DNA from: Eretmocerus hayati
Lineage: Eukaryota; Arthropoda; Insecta; Hymenoptera; Aphelinidae
Reading direction: 5' to 3'
Assembly (NCBI GenBank): GCA_029851415.1
Contig: CM056742.1
Coordinates: 78,482,748 to 78,546,747, forward strand
DNA: 64,000 bases
This document shows positions 1 through 12,685 of the stretch, piece after piece. The translations under genes were made by a program, and so were the position numbers. The notes beneath the pieces were generated by a model. The model was not told the DNA's origin and made no database searches. It saw only the letters and a list, made by a program, of their open reading frames with translations. Each line of letters opens with the position of its first letter. The first letter of the stretch is position 1.

Positions 1-127
1 CACCACCGCGCTGCTAAGATAAGAGATAAGATAAGCCACTCAGCGAGATTGGCCCACACCCCCGTGACGTCACTGATAAGATAAGATAGACGATGACGTC
101 ATTTGTTATGTCTCGCTATACCGTACT

Positions 128-1105
128 CATACTACTTACAGTATGTGTCGGAGTTGGTGTACATCCCGTATCTGGGGTATGGACCGAGTTTCATGATTTT
201 GTTGGGTTACTTCAAAATTTTTCGGGACAGCTTTCATTTTCTGAAACTTTGAATTCAGGAAAGCCTCTTCTATCATCACATTCGTAACACTCAGCGGGGG
301 GCAACTTCGCGCGCGCAGAGGTCTGCCATAAACCATTACATAACAAACAAGCGTTTGTTGTGTGATGATCAGAGTAATGTCATCTAGGTTAAGATGGGAT
401 GCTTATCGTTTTTTGATGAAGTGTAATTGATTCGATACTGATTGGCAGTGATAGCGGTAACAAGAGTGATTTATGATGCGCGAGTGGTGATTCTTTGCGG
501 GCATGAGTGAGCAATAGGCATCGGTTCAACTGTGGGTTAGGCCGAGAAGCGCAAGATGCAGATCATCAACATTGGCTCCTGTCGTCGTGGTCCACGTGTT
601 GCAGACGACCTCTTACAGGACAGATTTCATGCCTTCTCGTGTGCCATCGTGATGACAGACGACTACGCTGCGACACCCTATGTTGGTGAACTGCACTTTG
701 CGCTTCGACCTAGCACGCAGTTGAGCCGATGCCCATCGCGCACTCATTCCCACAAAAAATCATCACTCGCGCACTATCAATCACTCTCGTGACCGCAATT
801 AGCGGAAAACACTTATTTTATCATACATACACCGAAAAACGATAAGCACCCCATCTTAACCTCAAGACATCACTCTTATCATTACACAACCAACGCTTGG
901 TTGTTATGCAATGGTTGATGGCGAATCACTATGCTTGCGGAGTTGGCATCCGCTTCGAAGCACTTCAAATGTTATGATAAAAGAGACTCTTTGAATCGAA
1001 AGTTGCTAGAAGTGGAAACTATTACAAAAAATTTCGAAGACTCCCAAACGCAATCCATACCCCAGTTACGGTATGTACACCAATTCCGACACATACTGTA
1101 GATAT
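128..1105. mobile_element. Foldback (inverted-repeat) element 1
   Basis: The two halves are diverged inverted copies of each other. The stretch around 137-156 (ttacagtatgtgtcggagtt) returns in reverse complement near 1080-1100. The gataagcaccccatcttaa stretch at 842-860 mirrors 391-409. The cgcgagtggtgatt stretch near 480 mirrors about 760. Arms run to about 560 and from about 700, leaving a short spacer. No ORF inside resembles a protein family; the short ORFs are by-products of the palindrome. A GATAAG-rich stretch (19-90) lies just outside. This looks like a non-autonomous foldback or MITE-type element. The superfamily is not assigned because I could not fix a target duplication. Confidence 0.75.
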
Positions 1106-1119
1106 ACAGTCCCCAATAA

Positions 1120-2680
1120 AATTGAGTGGACAGTATGCAAAAATCCGCCGATCAGCGAATCAGGCCATCCACGAAGGACTTATGCTGCTGAATCGTCCAC
1201 CATTGGATCCCAGAACTCCTCACCTTCATTCATGAGGAGGAACGGTTGCAAAGATTTGCGTGGTGAAACCGCAGAAGGTACGCTGTACGAGCACCTCAAT
1301 GTTCGGTTAGACAAAATTGAGTGGACCCGCACTAAAAAGCCTATGGAAACCTAATTGAACCATCCATCATTCCACCCAGGGCTCTCTAGTATCCGAGGCA
1401 GCCCCGGAATTATGAATATGTATTCATCGGTTATTTGGATTTCGCGGGAACGCGTCATATGTGACGTAAAAGACCGGAAATGGCATTCATCAGATTTCCC
1501 TACAATTCGACTGTGCAGAACGAATCTACTCGCTGGATTGACATGAGGGTACTCAGTAGTGAGAGGAATAATGGAGTAGCAGTCCTGGGAGTCCACACAT
1601 ATTGCCGTAATGTCGAGAATTCAGTAAAAAGTGTCTGAAATCGCCAATGGAAGACCAGAGAAGAGAGAAAATAGTCGAGAAAGAGGACTCAACCTGATAG
1701 TGACTGGTCGAAATTGGATTCAAATCTTCAGCTGGATGTACACATGAGGATGTTCGAACTATTGGACCCAAAAATCTCGAGTTGAGATGCTGAGGAGATG
1801 GGTAGAAGCATCACTCTAGATGGAGGGTAGGAGGGTCCAGTCCAGTACCTAAGCGTACATGATCAAATGGATCCCCGAATCCTCTGTCATTGATGATCAT
1901 GTGGTCTGAAATAAATTTGCATCAATCCTAGAGGATTTGAGGTGCATTCGAGTATTGGGCTGTACCCTGCTACCCTCCATCAAGCGTGATGCTTGTACCC
2001 ATCTCCCGAGCATCTCAACTGGAGATTTTTGGGTTCAATAGTTGAAAAGTCCCGATGTGTACATCCAACTAAAGATTTGGATTCAATCTTGACCAGTCAC
2101 TATCGCATTGGAGTCATCCTCCCCCAGTATTCTCTCTCTTCTATGTCTTTTTATGAGCGATTTCGGACACTCTTGACTGAAATTCTTGAAATTACGGTGA
2201 TATGAGTGGACTCCCAGGACTATTACTCCATTACTTCTCTTATCTCTGAGTCTCCTATTTCAATCTAGCGAATTGAATCATTTTCCGCAGTCGAATAGTA
2301 AAGAAATCTGATGAATGTCATTAACGGTATATTTATCATACATGGCACGTTTCCGCGGAATCCAAATAACCGATGAATGAATATTCGTGATTCCGGCATT
2401 ACCTTGGTCACTGAAGAGCCATGGGTGGATTAATGGATGGTTTATTCAGGTTTCCATGCGCTTTTTAGTGCATGTCGACTTAATTTTACCTAATCGGAAA
2501 TTGAGGTACTCGTATAACGTACCTCCTGCAATTTCACCACGCGAATCTTTGCAACCACCTCTCCTCACGAGTGAAGGTGAGAGATTCTGGGATCCAATAG
2601 TGGACGATTCGGCAGCATGAGTCCTTAGTAGTCGGCCTCATTTGATGATCGGCAAATTTTTGCATGCTGTCCACTCAATT
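1120..2680. mobile_element. Foldback element 2, AATTGAGTGGACAG termini
   Basis: It begins AATTGAGTGGACAG at 1120 and ends with the reverse complement (CTGTCCACTCAATT) at 2680. The halves mirror each other along most of about 775 bp. For example 1200-1260 (cattggatcccagaactcct) mirrors about 2550-2600, and 1700-1850 mirrors 1940-2100. The centre is near 1900. A second, internal copy of the terminal motif (AAATTGAGTGGAC near 1315) has a diverged mate near 2476, so the termini are duplicated. No coding potential is recognised. A Tc1/mariner-type MITE is possible but the target duplication is unclear. Confidence 0.82.
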
Positions 2681-2707
2681 CTGCCAGGGACTATATATAT
2701 GAATATA

Positions 2708-3732
2708 TACCGTCAACCGGGGTAACTTTGGAACAAAGATTGCATTTTTTTCCTCGAACCTCGTGAAACTTGTACGTCTTGCATCAGAAGCGCGTTGTAT
2801 CTGTAGTCAAACGAAAGCTTACAAGCTCAGCTTTCGATTGAGGTGCTTATGAGGATCATTTGGACATATATGGATAAAGCAATGAGCGCTGGAAGTCATG
2901 TTCCAAAGTTAGACACGGACTGGGGTAACTTTGGAACAAGAATTGTTATCATTATTTATTCGTCAATGGATTCATAAACTAGGTCACGTCATCGATTTTC
3001 ATCATCAGTAATCGAAAGCTGAGTGTCTTAGCTTTCCATTGACCTATTGTAAAAGTCCACTTGGATGAATTTAACTCCTATAATCGAGCATAAACACCTT
3101 CAGCATACCTCACGCCCGCGTCACGGCTAACTCTCGAGGAGGAAAATACCTTCACAGTCGGTTTCTGACGAAAACTGACATAACTTGGCTTCCATCGGTC
3201 GAAATGAGACGTTCTTTAGCTCATTTCGAAGCTCTCATCAACGGCTACTCAGGTATGTGAAATTCAAGGATGGTATGAATCTTGGGGAATGATTGAGAGT
3301 ACATGACCAAGTGTTCCAAAGTTACCCCGGTTTCTAAGAAAAAATACATACTTGTCAGGACTCTACAAAATCGGAACTTCGTGGAAATACTCCAATGTAA
3401 CAATGGATTCGTCCAGATATGTGTACAGACGAGTGGAATCTAGCTCGGCTACCTCGAATTGGACCTACTGAAGTTGGAACCACACCACTTTTTCCGAGAG
3501 ACTGTTTGTTGGGTTGAAAACGCACTTATGAAGAAGTCAGCTTGTGAAAGGATTAATAGCTGATGGAGGCCCTCGCGCCGATGCAAAACATTATTTATGC
3601 TTGTCCCAAGTGGAAGGAACCGGTATCAAGGTCTCAGGATCATCTGCCTAGCCAACTATGCGTGATAACCACTCTTTCATGGGTTGTTCCAAAGTTACCC
3701 CCCGTGTTCCAAAGTTATCCCGGTTGACGGTA
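2708..3732. mobile_element. MITE-like element with ACCGTCAACCGGGGTAAC termini
   Basis: The left end TACCGTCAACCGGGGTAACT (2708) is matched by the inverted right end finishing CCGGTTGACGGTA at 3732, about 1.02 kb in all. TA flanks are compatible with a TA target duplication. The motif GGGGTAACTTTGGAAC recurs at about 2719 and 2922, and inverted at about 3311, 3682 and 3703, so the element is built from repeated terminal modules. The interior has no recognisable ORF. It looks like a non-autonomous DNA transposon of uncertain superfamily. Confidence 0.8.
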
Positions 3733-4813
3733 TACAGTGTATACCCCGAAATAGGTATGTAGCGTGGAGTTTATAATTTCGAATGATGACCTCGAAACAG
3801 TTTGTAACGATTTTCTGAGTTTGTAACTCACGTGAAAAACGAGAATATTCAGCGTTGCCGCAGTAATGTTTGAAGTGTAATGTTTAACGCTTAATCGTTA
3901 CACCAAATCTTTACATTGTGTATTCTGCTACGTTATCGTTTGAGGTATTCCCAAGCTGCCTTATTGTTGATTAATGATCATAATTTCTCTACGTGAGAAG
4001 TTGGGGCAAGGTGATCATCACTTGATGCAGTGTACTGTGCTTGGCTGTGTGCTGTGTCGCGGCAGTGGCGGTGGCATCATATAAATCAGATTAATCTTTT
4101 ACTGAGACAACCACGCAGTGTTGTTGTCGGTGTTATTTGTGATTGTGTGTCTGGGCTGGGGCGGCGCAGAGGCACAAGTGCAGTCGAAATATGTATGGCG
4201 TGATCAAGCACGCCTCAATTGCCGACGAGCAGGAAGCCGCTGCCTCGGTCGATGCAGCAGATGGTTATCATGCCGCGTGGTAGCAGAAACGCCGGCCACG
4301 ATGCGTCTTCAGCAGCCTCTCCTTGCTGTCGATACTTTGTAGTGCAGATTTGGTGGGTTAGTCTGAGTGTGGCGAGACATGTTTTCGGTGCATCGAGAGC
4401 ATGAACCGCGATCATCGTGTGCGAGCAGGATGATACCATGATAAATTTTGAAGTCCAAGTGATGTTCATGTTGCCAGTCGCCACGTGTGTATCGGGCTGT
4501 TTGTTTTGCGTACGCCCTTTTCCAGGTCTGTGATGCATGGAGATCACAAGTGTGGTGACTGGTCTGAGGCTGAGAAGTGAGTGTCGCTGTATATCAAAAT
4601 CCTTCTGTATTTTGCGATTAGATGCTAATGTGTTCGCGTGAAAAAACAGAGGCGGCATATCTGCGGTATCTCGTCGGCTGCTATTGAACATCACTTGCAT
4701 TCTCGTAGGAGTCGCTGCGCTGCATCATTGAATGATTCCGTAGATAGTATTATTAGTAATTTTGGAGAATAGTTCTAAGATGGAGGGAACCTACAGACTT
4801 GTTTGTGGGTACC

Positions 4814-6130
4814 AAAATCCCTTGCGTTGCGCATGCGTTGTTTGAATTGCGGAATCGTCTCAATGCAACATGTGGATTGGGCCGTCGGTTGCTGTGGCGG
4901 CGTGAATATGAAGACAGCATACTTGGTGCTGATCGGGTTGTTTGCAGTCAGACGAGAAACTTCCATTCTGAATACGTTAGAAGAAAAAAAAATGACCAAA
5001 TCCTCGGTCGTGTGCGCTTCACTCTCGAGTCAGCCTGTTACGCTAATCAGAAGCAACTGATGAGCATTAGTTGTGCTCCTCCTCCATTGACGAGTGTAAC
5101 GTGAGTCTCTATTGGAAATCAACATTTGGCGTGTAAATTAGCCGATTCAATTCGTTCAATGATAGAATTCATCCGAAATCTATTGGTAAGTAATGGTGAT
5201 TGCGAGCAGTATCACTCTCGAGTCGTTCTCAAACTTGGTCACTGTATAATATTCAAGCACATCCTAGCCATGGCGAGCTACATTCCCTCACTACCTTTCC
5301 ATTAAAGCTGATGTTGTGGTCCCTATCACGCGAGTGCGAGAGATCAGCGTTGTCGAGGCAAGTAAATGCAGTCGATACTCGCGTGACTCGGTGAGCTTGA
5401 ACTAAGTTTTAATCCGACTGAAAGAAACTCCCGAAATCCCGACGGGATCATCAAGTGTGGGTCAAAACAAGTGACCAAAAAAAATTCCACCGTAAGCCGT
5501 TGGGCAAATTTCGAATCAGATGACTCTCAAGTTTCTAAAAACAGAAAATGTGGTAGAAATACAGGCTCATAATCATCAAGTAACTCAACACACGATCTAA
5601 TAATGCTCAATTACTTACAGAACACTCTCGTTCTATCAATCCTCTCACGAAAACATACAGAACAAACACGTGGTTGAGTCTTGAGATGCCCGAAGAGGAG
5701 GTGTTTAGATATAAATCGCCATAAAATGAATGTTTTGAGGATCATAAGGATATACGCGGAGGATCATCAACTTATTCACTTTTTGATCTTCCCACACATG
5801 TATTAACTCAAAACTAAAGAATTTTCCACAAATCATACTCATGAGCAATCATACGGAACGTAGTGATTCGTATGATTCGCGCTTAGTACTTTGATTACTC
5901 GTGCCAATCGTCATATATAGACTCCGTACTGATAACTCTGACTCTTCATTTACAATCCTATGATGAAGTTGTAACGAGCTGAAGAGCTAAAACTGAAATA
6001 GTTGAAACTGCGGAGTCATCTGGTTCGAAAAATCACGAGACTTTGCGTATGGCATGGCTCATCTCCTTGAATGTTGTTGGCTCATCTCCTCGTCTGATTG
6101 CATACGCCGATGTAAAGTGGACTCGCGAGC
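4814..6130. other. Unassigned part of the hairpin loop
   Basis: This 1.3-kb stretch lies between the left arm of the giant inverted repeat and the first tandem array. Its ORFs (up to about 100 codons at 4799-5104) overlap each other in different frames and show no recognisable domain. Small local dyads occur (for example around 5043-5085). I see no gene here. Confidence 0.5.
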
Positions 6131-6139
6131 GCGAGCGAC

Positions 6140-6890
6140 CCATATTCTCAAGGAATTCGAAGCTCACGTACTCTAAATTTGGATAACATCTTGTGTGCAA
6201 TCAGAATCTTGTACTCTTCAGCCTCGCGTACGCGGTTATGTATCTCAACCGCGCGAGAATACCCATGTAGTACGATAGACATCTTAGTTGATTCGGGTAC
6301 GTAATCGTGAAGATGGCTCGCGTGCACGAGCAATCCGAGACTCGCGTACGCGATGGATAGTTGACTCGTGTGCGCTAAGTTAGTTGATACATCTTGCGCG
6401 GTTTCGGCGTTTCCAACTCGTTAGCCACGCGTGCGCTAAAATGTATCTCGCTCGCGCGTGAATACCTATGCAGCGAGATAGACATATCAGTTGATTCGCG
6501 TACGAGAACATGATGATGCCTCGCGTTCGTGAACGATCAGAGACTCGCGTACGCGATGTGAGTACGATTTCCTATGCAATCTAAGCGTCATTCTGCAGAT
6601 CAAGACTCGCGTGCGCTAAATCGGCATTTCCTAGCGCGCGCGAGCCTTATCTTTGGAGGCATAGATTCGCTCAAGTTGCGATGGTTCTCGTCGACGCGAG
6701 ATTTTCCCACTTGAGCTGCGCAGCATTCGTTGGATGATTCCCGTACGTGATAAGTTCGCAAACGTCTTATGCACGATCAGCATCTCCTCCTCGTTAGCCT
6801 TGCGTGCGCAAAAATGTATCTCGCTCTCATGTGAATACCCACGCATCTCAGTTGATTCGCGTACGTGAACGTAATGATGCCTTACGTAGA
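6140..6890. repeat. Diverged tandem repeats rich in CGCG-type motifs
   Basis: Three diverged copies of a module are visible, starting near 6220, 6430 and 6795. Each reads roughly: a cgcgtacgc or cgtgcgc motif, then tatctcg/tatctcaa, a 'gtgaatacc'-type stretch, agttgattcgcgtacg, and a 'gatgcctcgcgt'-type stretch. Short words such as gactcgcgtacgcgatg recur inside. Spacing is irregular (about 210-370 bp), so this is an old, decayed array. It lies in the loop of the giant inverted repeat. Confidence 0.6.
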
Positions 6891-7039
6891 AGGAGTGAAT
6901 AAGTTCTTCTATGGAATCAAAAGGGTCACGGATGCTATGACGCAGATCATGACTCGCAATTGATTCCTTCTCATCGTCTTCAGCAACACTCTCTGCTATC
7001 TGGGAATTAAGGAGCCGAAGACGAGAACTTGGGTTCGGG

Positions 7040-8290
7040 ATTGGATGATTCGATCCTCGAGCGGTAGTCGACGCTTTCTGCAATAACATTCTTCCCAACG
7101 TGGAGAAAAGAAATATCCGGATCCGATCTAGAATTTTTAGCGCTCCCCATCTTCCTTCTTCCGAAGAACCCTCTTTCTAATGACAGAAGTACAGGTACTG
7201 ACGGCGACTCGTCTCCTGATATTGGGAGATGCGCCCAGATCACCGGATCCTCGAGCGGTAGTTGACGCTCTCCACAATTCGATGCGGTGCGAAAATTCTG
7301 GGTGTTGATGGAATCCCAGAGCAATTGATCCTTCACTCGATTCTCTTCCAACATTCCCTGCTATCTAGGAGTTGAGGAGTCAATGGCGATCGATATCTAG
7401 AGATATATATTTGCGAAAAGATGACCCGACCCTCGAGTGGTGGTCGACACTTCCTACAACTCAAAGCAGCTGTAAGGATTTGCGGATTCGATTCGAACTC
7501 CAAACCAATTGACCGCTACTTTCTTCCATTCATACCATTTTTGTCATCGTGGATGTTGGGAAGTCAATGGCGATCGATATCTAAGAATAGAGCTCCGCGA
7601 GAAGATTACCTGACCCTCGAGCGGTAGTCTACGCTCCCTAAATTTTGAAGCAGATGTAAAAAATTGCGGTTTCGAATCGAATTTCAAACGAATTGAACGC
7701 TTTTCTCTTCGACTCACGCCATTTTTCTTAACGTGGATGTCGAAAAGTCAATGGCGATTGATATCTGAGAATAGTGCTTCGCGGGAAGATGACCCGACCC
7801 TCGAGCGGCGATCGACGCTTCTTACAATTCAAAGCAAATGTGAGGATTGCGGATGCAGATTGAACTTCAAAGAAATTGATCGCTCCTCTTCTTCCCCGAC
7901 GTGGATGTGGAAAAGTCAATGGCGATCGAATTCTAAAATAGTGCTTCGCGAGAAGATCGCGCGATGTTCGAGCGGTAGTTGACGCTCTCCGCAATTTGAA
8001 GTATATGCTAGCATTATTGGATTCGAATCAAACCTCTAATCCATTGACCGCTTCTTTCTTCCATTCACACCATTCTCTTCGAAGGAGATGTCGAAAAGTC
8101 GATAGCGATCGATATCAGAGAATTGAGGATCCCGAGAAGATGATTCAATGCTCAAGCGGAAGTCGACGCTCTACGTAATTCGTAGCTAATGTGAGAATCA
8201 GTGGATTCCGATCGAACTCCAAAGCGATTGATACACTTTCTTCTTACATTTTTTCCTTCGCATACCCAAAAACCATTCGCACGGGATTTC
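7040..8290. repeat. Satellite-like array, about 7 units of about 184 bp
   Basis: The motif tcgagcggtagtcgacgct and close variants occur at about 7055, 7251, 7433, 7617, 7800, 7968 and 8152. The intervals are mostly 180-195 bp, with one of about 168. Each unit continues with caattcaaagc, a gattcgaatcgaactccaaa-like stretch, ttcttccattcacaccat, a gtggatgtcgaaaagtcaat-like stretch and cgatcgatatctgagaata. This is a clear diverged tandem array. ORFs across it (for example 7728-7994) come from the repeat and are not genes. Confidence 0.8.
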
Positions 8291-8982
8291 GGCAGGGTAC
8301 TCACAAACGAGTCTGTAGGTTCCCTCCATCTAAAAATTATTCTACACTATTACTAATAACACTGTCTATGGAATCATCCAATAATGCAACTGAAGCGCAG
8401 CGACTCCAACGAGAATCCAAGAGATGTTCGGAAGCAGCCGACAAAATTCCGCGGATCTGAGAAAAGGCAAACGATGAACAAACACACACATGGTGACTGG
8501 CAACATGAACATCACATTGACTTCAAAATTTATCATGGTATCATCCTGCTCGCACACGATGATCGCGGTTCATGCTTTCGGTGCAGCGGGAGCGTGTTCC
8601 ACCACACTCACACTGACCAACCAAATCTGCACCACAAACTATCGACAACAAGGAGAGGCTGCTGAAAACGCATCGTGGCCGCCGTTAATGCTGCCACGCG
8701 GCATGTTGACCATCTGCTGCATCGGCCGAGGCATCGGCTTCCTGCTCATCGGCAATTGAGGCGTGCTTGATCACGCCATACACAATTCGACTGCACGTTT
8801 GCCCCGCGCCGCCCCCGCCTAGACACACAATTACAAACAACGCCGACAACAACACTGCGTGGTTGTCTCAGCAGAAATAAAATTAATTTAATTTATATGA
8901 TGCCACCGCCACTGCCGCGACACAGCACACACCGGGAACAGCCAAGCACAGTACACTGCATAACGTAATGATTACCGTGCCC

Positions 8983-11900
8983 TACTGTCATATACAATTT
9001 CCCATTTAGATGTGTAATTACATGTCTGTCTTCATCATATTAAGGTTGTGAAGAAGGATATGGGTATGACAGTAGAAAGGTGGTTAAACAAAGACGTGAA
9101 ATAAGATATGGAAAGAAGGGTCAGAGAATGGCCCCCTTCCATCTAATGAAATCCCACGAACTTTGGGACGTGTAAATGTACGTACATTTTCACTTCCGAT
9201 CAGATGTGAAGTTACATCAGCCTAACTCAAAATTGAAGAAACTATTCGGGAGAACGTAATTGAGAGTATTACCAGCCGGTGATTCTAGAGGAGGGAGGAT
9301 CATGCCCTACTGGAAATAGGTGACCGTCAGAGTGGCCATGAAATTCTTTGGAAAAGATTGGTCCCATAAATGGGCGCTCCGACGGCCACCACACGCACGC
9401 AATATGGCCACCGTAGAAGATTAATAGGATGAAACAAATACAACTCGTCGATCATGAAGTGATTAGCAAGACGTGGATGATATTTTGATTCCGTTGGGAT
9501 GCACTTCTTGGAAGCAAAATCACTCTTCGAAATTCATGGGAAATTTTGAGAATTCATACTGTCTATCATTATCCTGGTTACGATCCAGAAAATTCGAGGA
9601 ATTCCCGCAATATTCTAGGCATTGTATTTACCATATTCCTTTTCTTGCGGAGTGACAACTATTTTCAAGAAGTTTCGGAGAGATTTAAGAATTGATTATC
9701 TACATATTCATTCCGGCAAAGTCCTAGAAAATTTCGAAAGATCCCGCAGTTGCAAAGATATTGATTTCACAACGTTATTTTGGCAAAAAGCCGGAGGATT
9801 ATGGAATTTTTTAAAAAATCTTAGGGATTTATCTCTCATATGTTCATCCTGGTGAGGGTCAGCTAGATTACGAAAATTTCTGAGAAGTGTAAGGAATCCA
9901 TCTTTCATATTTTCATTTCGGTGCGAGGAAATCCTCGAATTCTTGAAAAAAATTGAGAAGCCAATTTCATACATTCTTATTCCGGTGATACGCGGGAAGA
10001 GTTTAAGACTCTTGCTCAGTCATAAGCTGCAATAGATCATCCTCAACCGAGGTTTACTCGCCGCACTAGGGGGCATTACCGCACTAGGGGCCCTACGTAG
10101 GATCGGTTATTCAATATACTTGTACTCACCATATCAGCTTTGCCTTGTGACTGCTGTTTGACCTGGATATTCTTGGCCTAGTGTACACGCTCCTGCTACG
10201 CCGCTATTCTGTGTCTTCTTCATCTTCTAAAAATATTTGGTCAACGCGTGCGCCACAAAATCGCAACGACTCATGCTTCATGTCATTCACCCAAAAAGAG
10301 CCGTTCTGCTCTAGTCAAGGTGCCGCGTCCGATGAGAACCGGGATAAACTATTTCGAATCTTTGAGCACGCGCCCGAGCTAAGTAGGCGTGCTTGCCTCG
10401 AGAGAACAGACGCAATCGCCACGTAGTCCCGTCCGCGTAGACCTTTTCATTCGTCTGTCACGTACAGCTGTATCTCACAAAATACTGGGTCAAAAGTGCC
10501 CTCCTCGAGTTTATTATGATCTAGAAATAGAATGATGGAAGTGACAGGAACGTGGGCGTGTTTTGACAGTGACTCCTATAGGTAGACTCGGTTTGAATTT
10601 CTGTATGACGGATGAACATAAATGTCTGCGCGGACCGGACAAACGGTCAAGTTGATCAGCCACATCACGCCTGTTTTTTTCGAGGCGAACGGGCCTACTC
10701 AGCTCGGGCGAGCGCCCGAGGAATCAAGTGAGTTTATCTCAGGTTTATTCGGACGCGGCACCCCAACTGGAATGGAGCGGTTTCCTCTGCAAAAATAGCG
10801 TGGAGCATGAGCCGATGCAATCCTGTGGCGCACGCGCGGACTAGAAATTCTCCAGGTGATCAACAAGATCCAGACTAGGAGCGACGCAGGAGCGTCCACT
10901 GGGCCTACGATTTCCGGGTTGAGCAGCAAGTACAAGGCAAGACTGATATGGTGAGTACAAGTATAATCAATCACCGAACCTACGAGTGTCCCCTGAAGCG
11001 GTTGAGGCGAGTAATCCTCATTCGAGGATGATTCATAGCAGCTCATGATTGAGCAAGAATCTCAAGGTTTTCCCGCGTTTCGCCGAGATGAAAATGTAGA
11101 ACATTGTCTTCTTAATTTTTCTCAAGAGTTCGAGGATCCCCCCGCCACTCAAAAAGGATATGAAAAATTGATTTCTTGAACTTCTTGAAGATTCTCGGAA
11201 TCTTCTTGACCTCCACCAGGATGATCATGCGAGGAAAAATCACCAAGACTTTTCAGAAATTTACAGGAATCTCCGGCACTTTGCCAAAATGATAATATGA
11301 GAACAGAATGCTTGAAACTGTGGGATCTTACGAAACTTCCTAGCACTTCGCCAAACTAGAAGTATGGACAATGAATTTTCGAACCTTTCCAAAACATCCT
11401 GGAAATCCCTCTCACTCCGCAGAAATAGAAGTATGAGAGATACGATATCTGAAATATTGCATGAATTCCCAGGGTGTCTATCAGAATCTTTGCAAGGCAG
11501 AGAAGGACTTTCTAAGGACTTTTGAAGGATCAAAACCGGACAATGTAAGGACTTGGTTTTGGACGCTACATGCTCATCGACTGCCCAAATACCATTCTTG
11601 AATCAACTATTGACTATAATTTATGTAATAACTAAATTTGTAAGTGTCTTTTTTTTCTTATTTCTCAACTACTTTGAGAAGTTATTCTGCAAGACATTAT
11701 ATTGCTTGCCTCCGAATTCCGAATTAGTAAGGACCTAGCCATGCAAATAAGGACTTTCTAAGGACACAAGGACTTTTCAAATCAAATAAGGACATTCTAA
11801 GGACTAGAAGGACTGGAAGGACCGGTAGACACCCTGATTTCTCAAATTTTCTGGCACTCAACCGAAATAACAATATAAGAAAATGGATTCTCCAAATTCC

Positions 11901-12406
11901 CCAAGAATTCTGAAAATCCTTTTTTTTCCAAGCAAAGCATTCCAATGGAGCTAAACTATCATCCACGTCTCGCCAATCAATTCTCGATTGACGGGGAGTA
12001 TCTCTTCTATCCCACAGATTCTTCACGGTGGCCATATTGCGTGGCGGCCACCTACAGGGCCGATTTTTCCCAAAGAATTCCATGTTCGCTCTCGCGGTCG
12101 CTTATTCCCAGTAAGGCGTGATCAATCCTCTCTTTGAGTCATACCGCTGAAATCACTTTCAATTACATTCTACCAGATAGGTTTTCAATATTTTGAGTTT
12201 GGCACATATAATTCCACATTGTTTTGGACGTCAAAGATGGATGTATATCTACACGTCCGAAAGTGCATGGAATTCGATGAGACGGAAATGGGCCACTTCC
12301 CCACTGTCATATCCATATCACTTTTCACGAGCTGGATATGGTGAGAATGGACGTGTAATTACACATGTAGATGGAAGTGTGATTGTATATCACAGTTTTC
12401 AGCAGG
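8983..12406. mobile_element. 3.4-kb foldback inserted into the arm of a larger hairpin
   Basis: The inverted ends start near tactgtcatatacaattt (8983) and the mirror gtatatcacagttttcag (12384-12402). GTGCCC flanks both sides (8977-8982 and 12407-12412) and is single in the intact left arm of the surrounding hairpin, which supports a 6-bp target duplication. Inner mirror points are gcaatatggccaccgt (about 9400) with acggtggccatattgc (about 12025), and ggtgccgcgtccgat (about 10320) with the reverse complement near 10755. Arms near 9560-10000 and 11060-11860 consist of diverged repeats of about 80 bp. That architecture is known for FB-type foldback elements. No coding sequence is recognised. Confidence 0.75.
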
Positions 12407-12685
12407 GTGCCCCAACCCCTAACGTAGAGGAATTATGATCATTAATCAACAGTAGGGCAGCTTGGGAATACCTCAAACGGTAACCTAGCAGAATACACAA
12501 TGTAATGATTTGGTGTCCTCGATTAAGCGTTGAGCATTACACTTCGAACATCACTGTCGCAACGCTGGAAAATCTCGTTCTTCACGTGAGAGTTACAAAC
12601 TCAAAAAACTATTACAAACTAATTCGAAGTCACCAATCGAAATTATTGACTTCGCGCTACATACCTTCTCCGGGATATGGGCAAA

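Larger units (their letters stand above)
3738..12685. mobile_element. Giant interrupted inverted repeat (about 9 kb hairpin)
   Basis: The left arm is about 3738-4813. Its reverse complement is found in two blocks, 8293-8976 and 12413-12685, because another foldback (8983-12406) sits inside the right arm. Clear mirror points are ggtatgtagcg (about 3753) with cgctacatacc (about 12655), ctgccgcgacacagcac (about 8910) with gtgctgtgtcgcggcag (about 4050), and tggagggaacctacagac (4781) with gtctgtaggttccctcca (about 8312). The loop, 4814-8292, holds unassigned sequence and two tandem arrays. The arms have no protein-family match; the ORFs on both strands at 4118-4700 are mirror artefacts of the repeat. 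Confidence 0.8.

Noticed and set aside
19..90. Cluster of GATAAG motifs as a GATA-factor enhancer
   Set aside because: A simple-sequence-like run with no gene nearby.
4118..4700. Small secreted protein with a hydrophobic N-terminus
   Set aside because: The ORF lies in the arm of the giant inverted repeat, and its mirror copy at 8490-8759 encodes a different frame. No conserved coding signal.
5040..5090. Hammerhead core at the ctgatgag near 5058
   Set aside because: No stem plus GAAAC follows.
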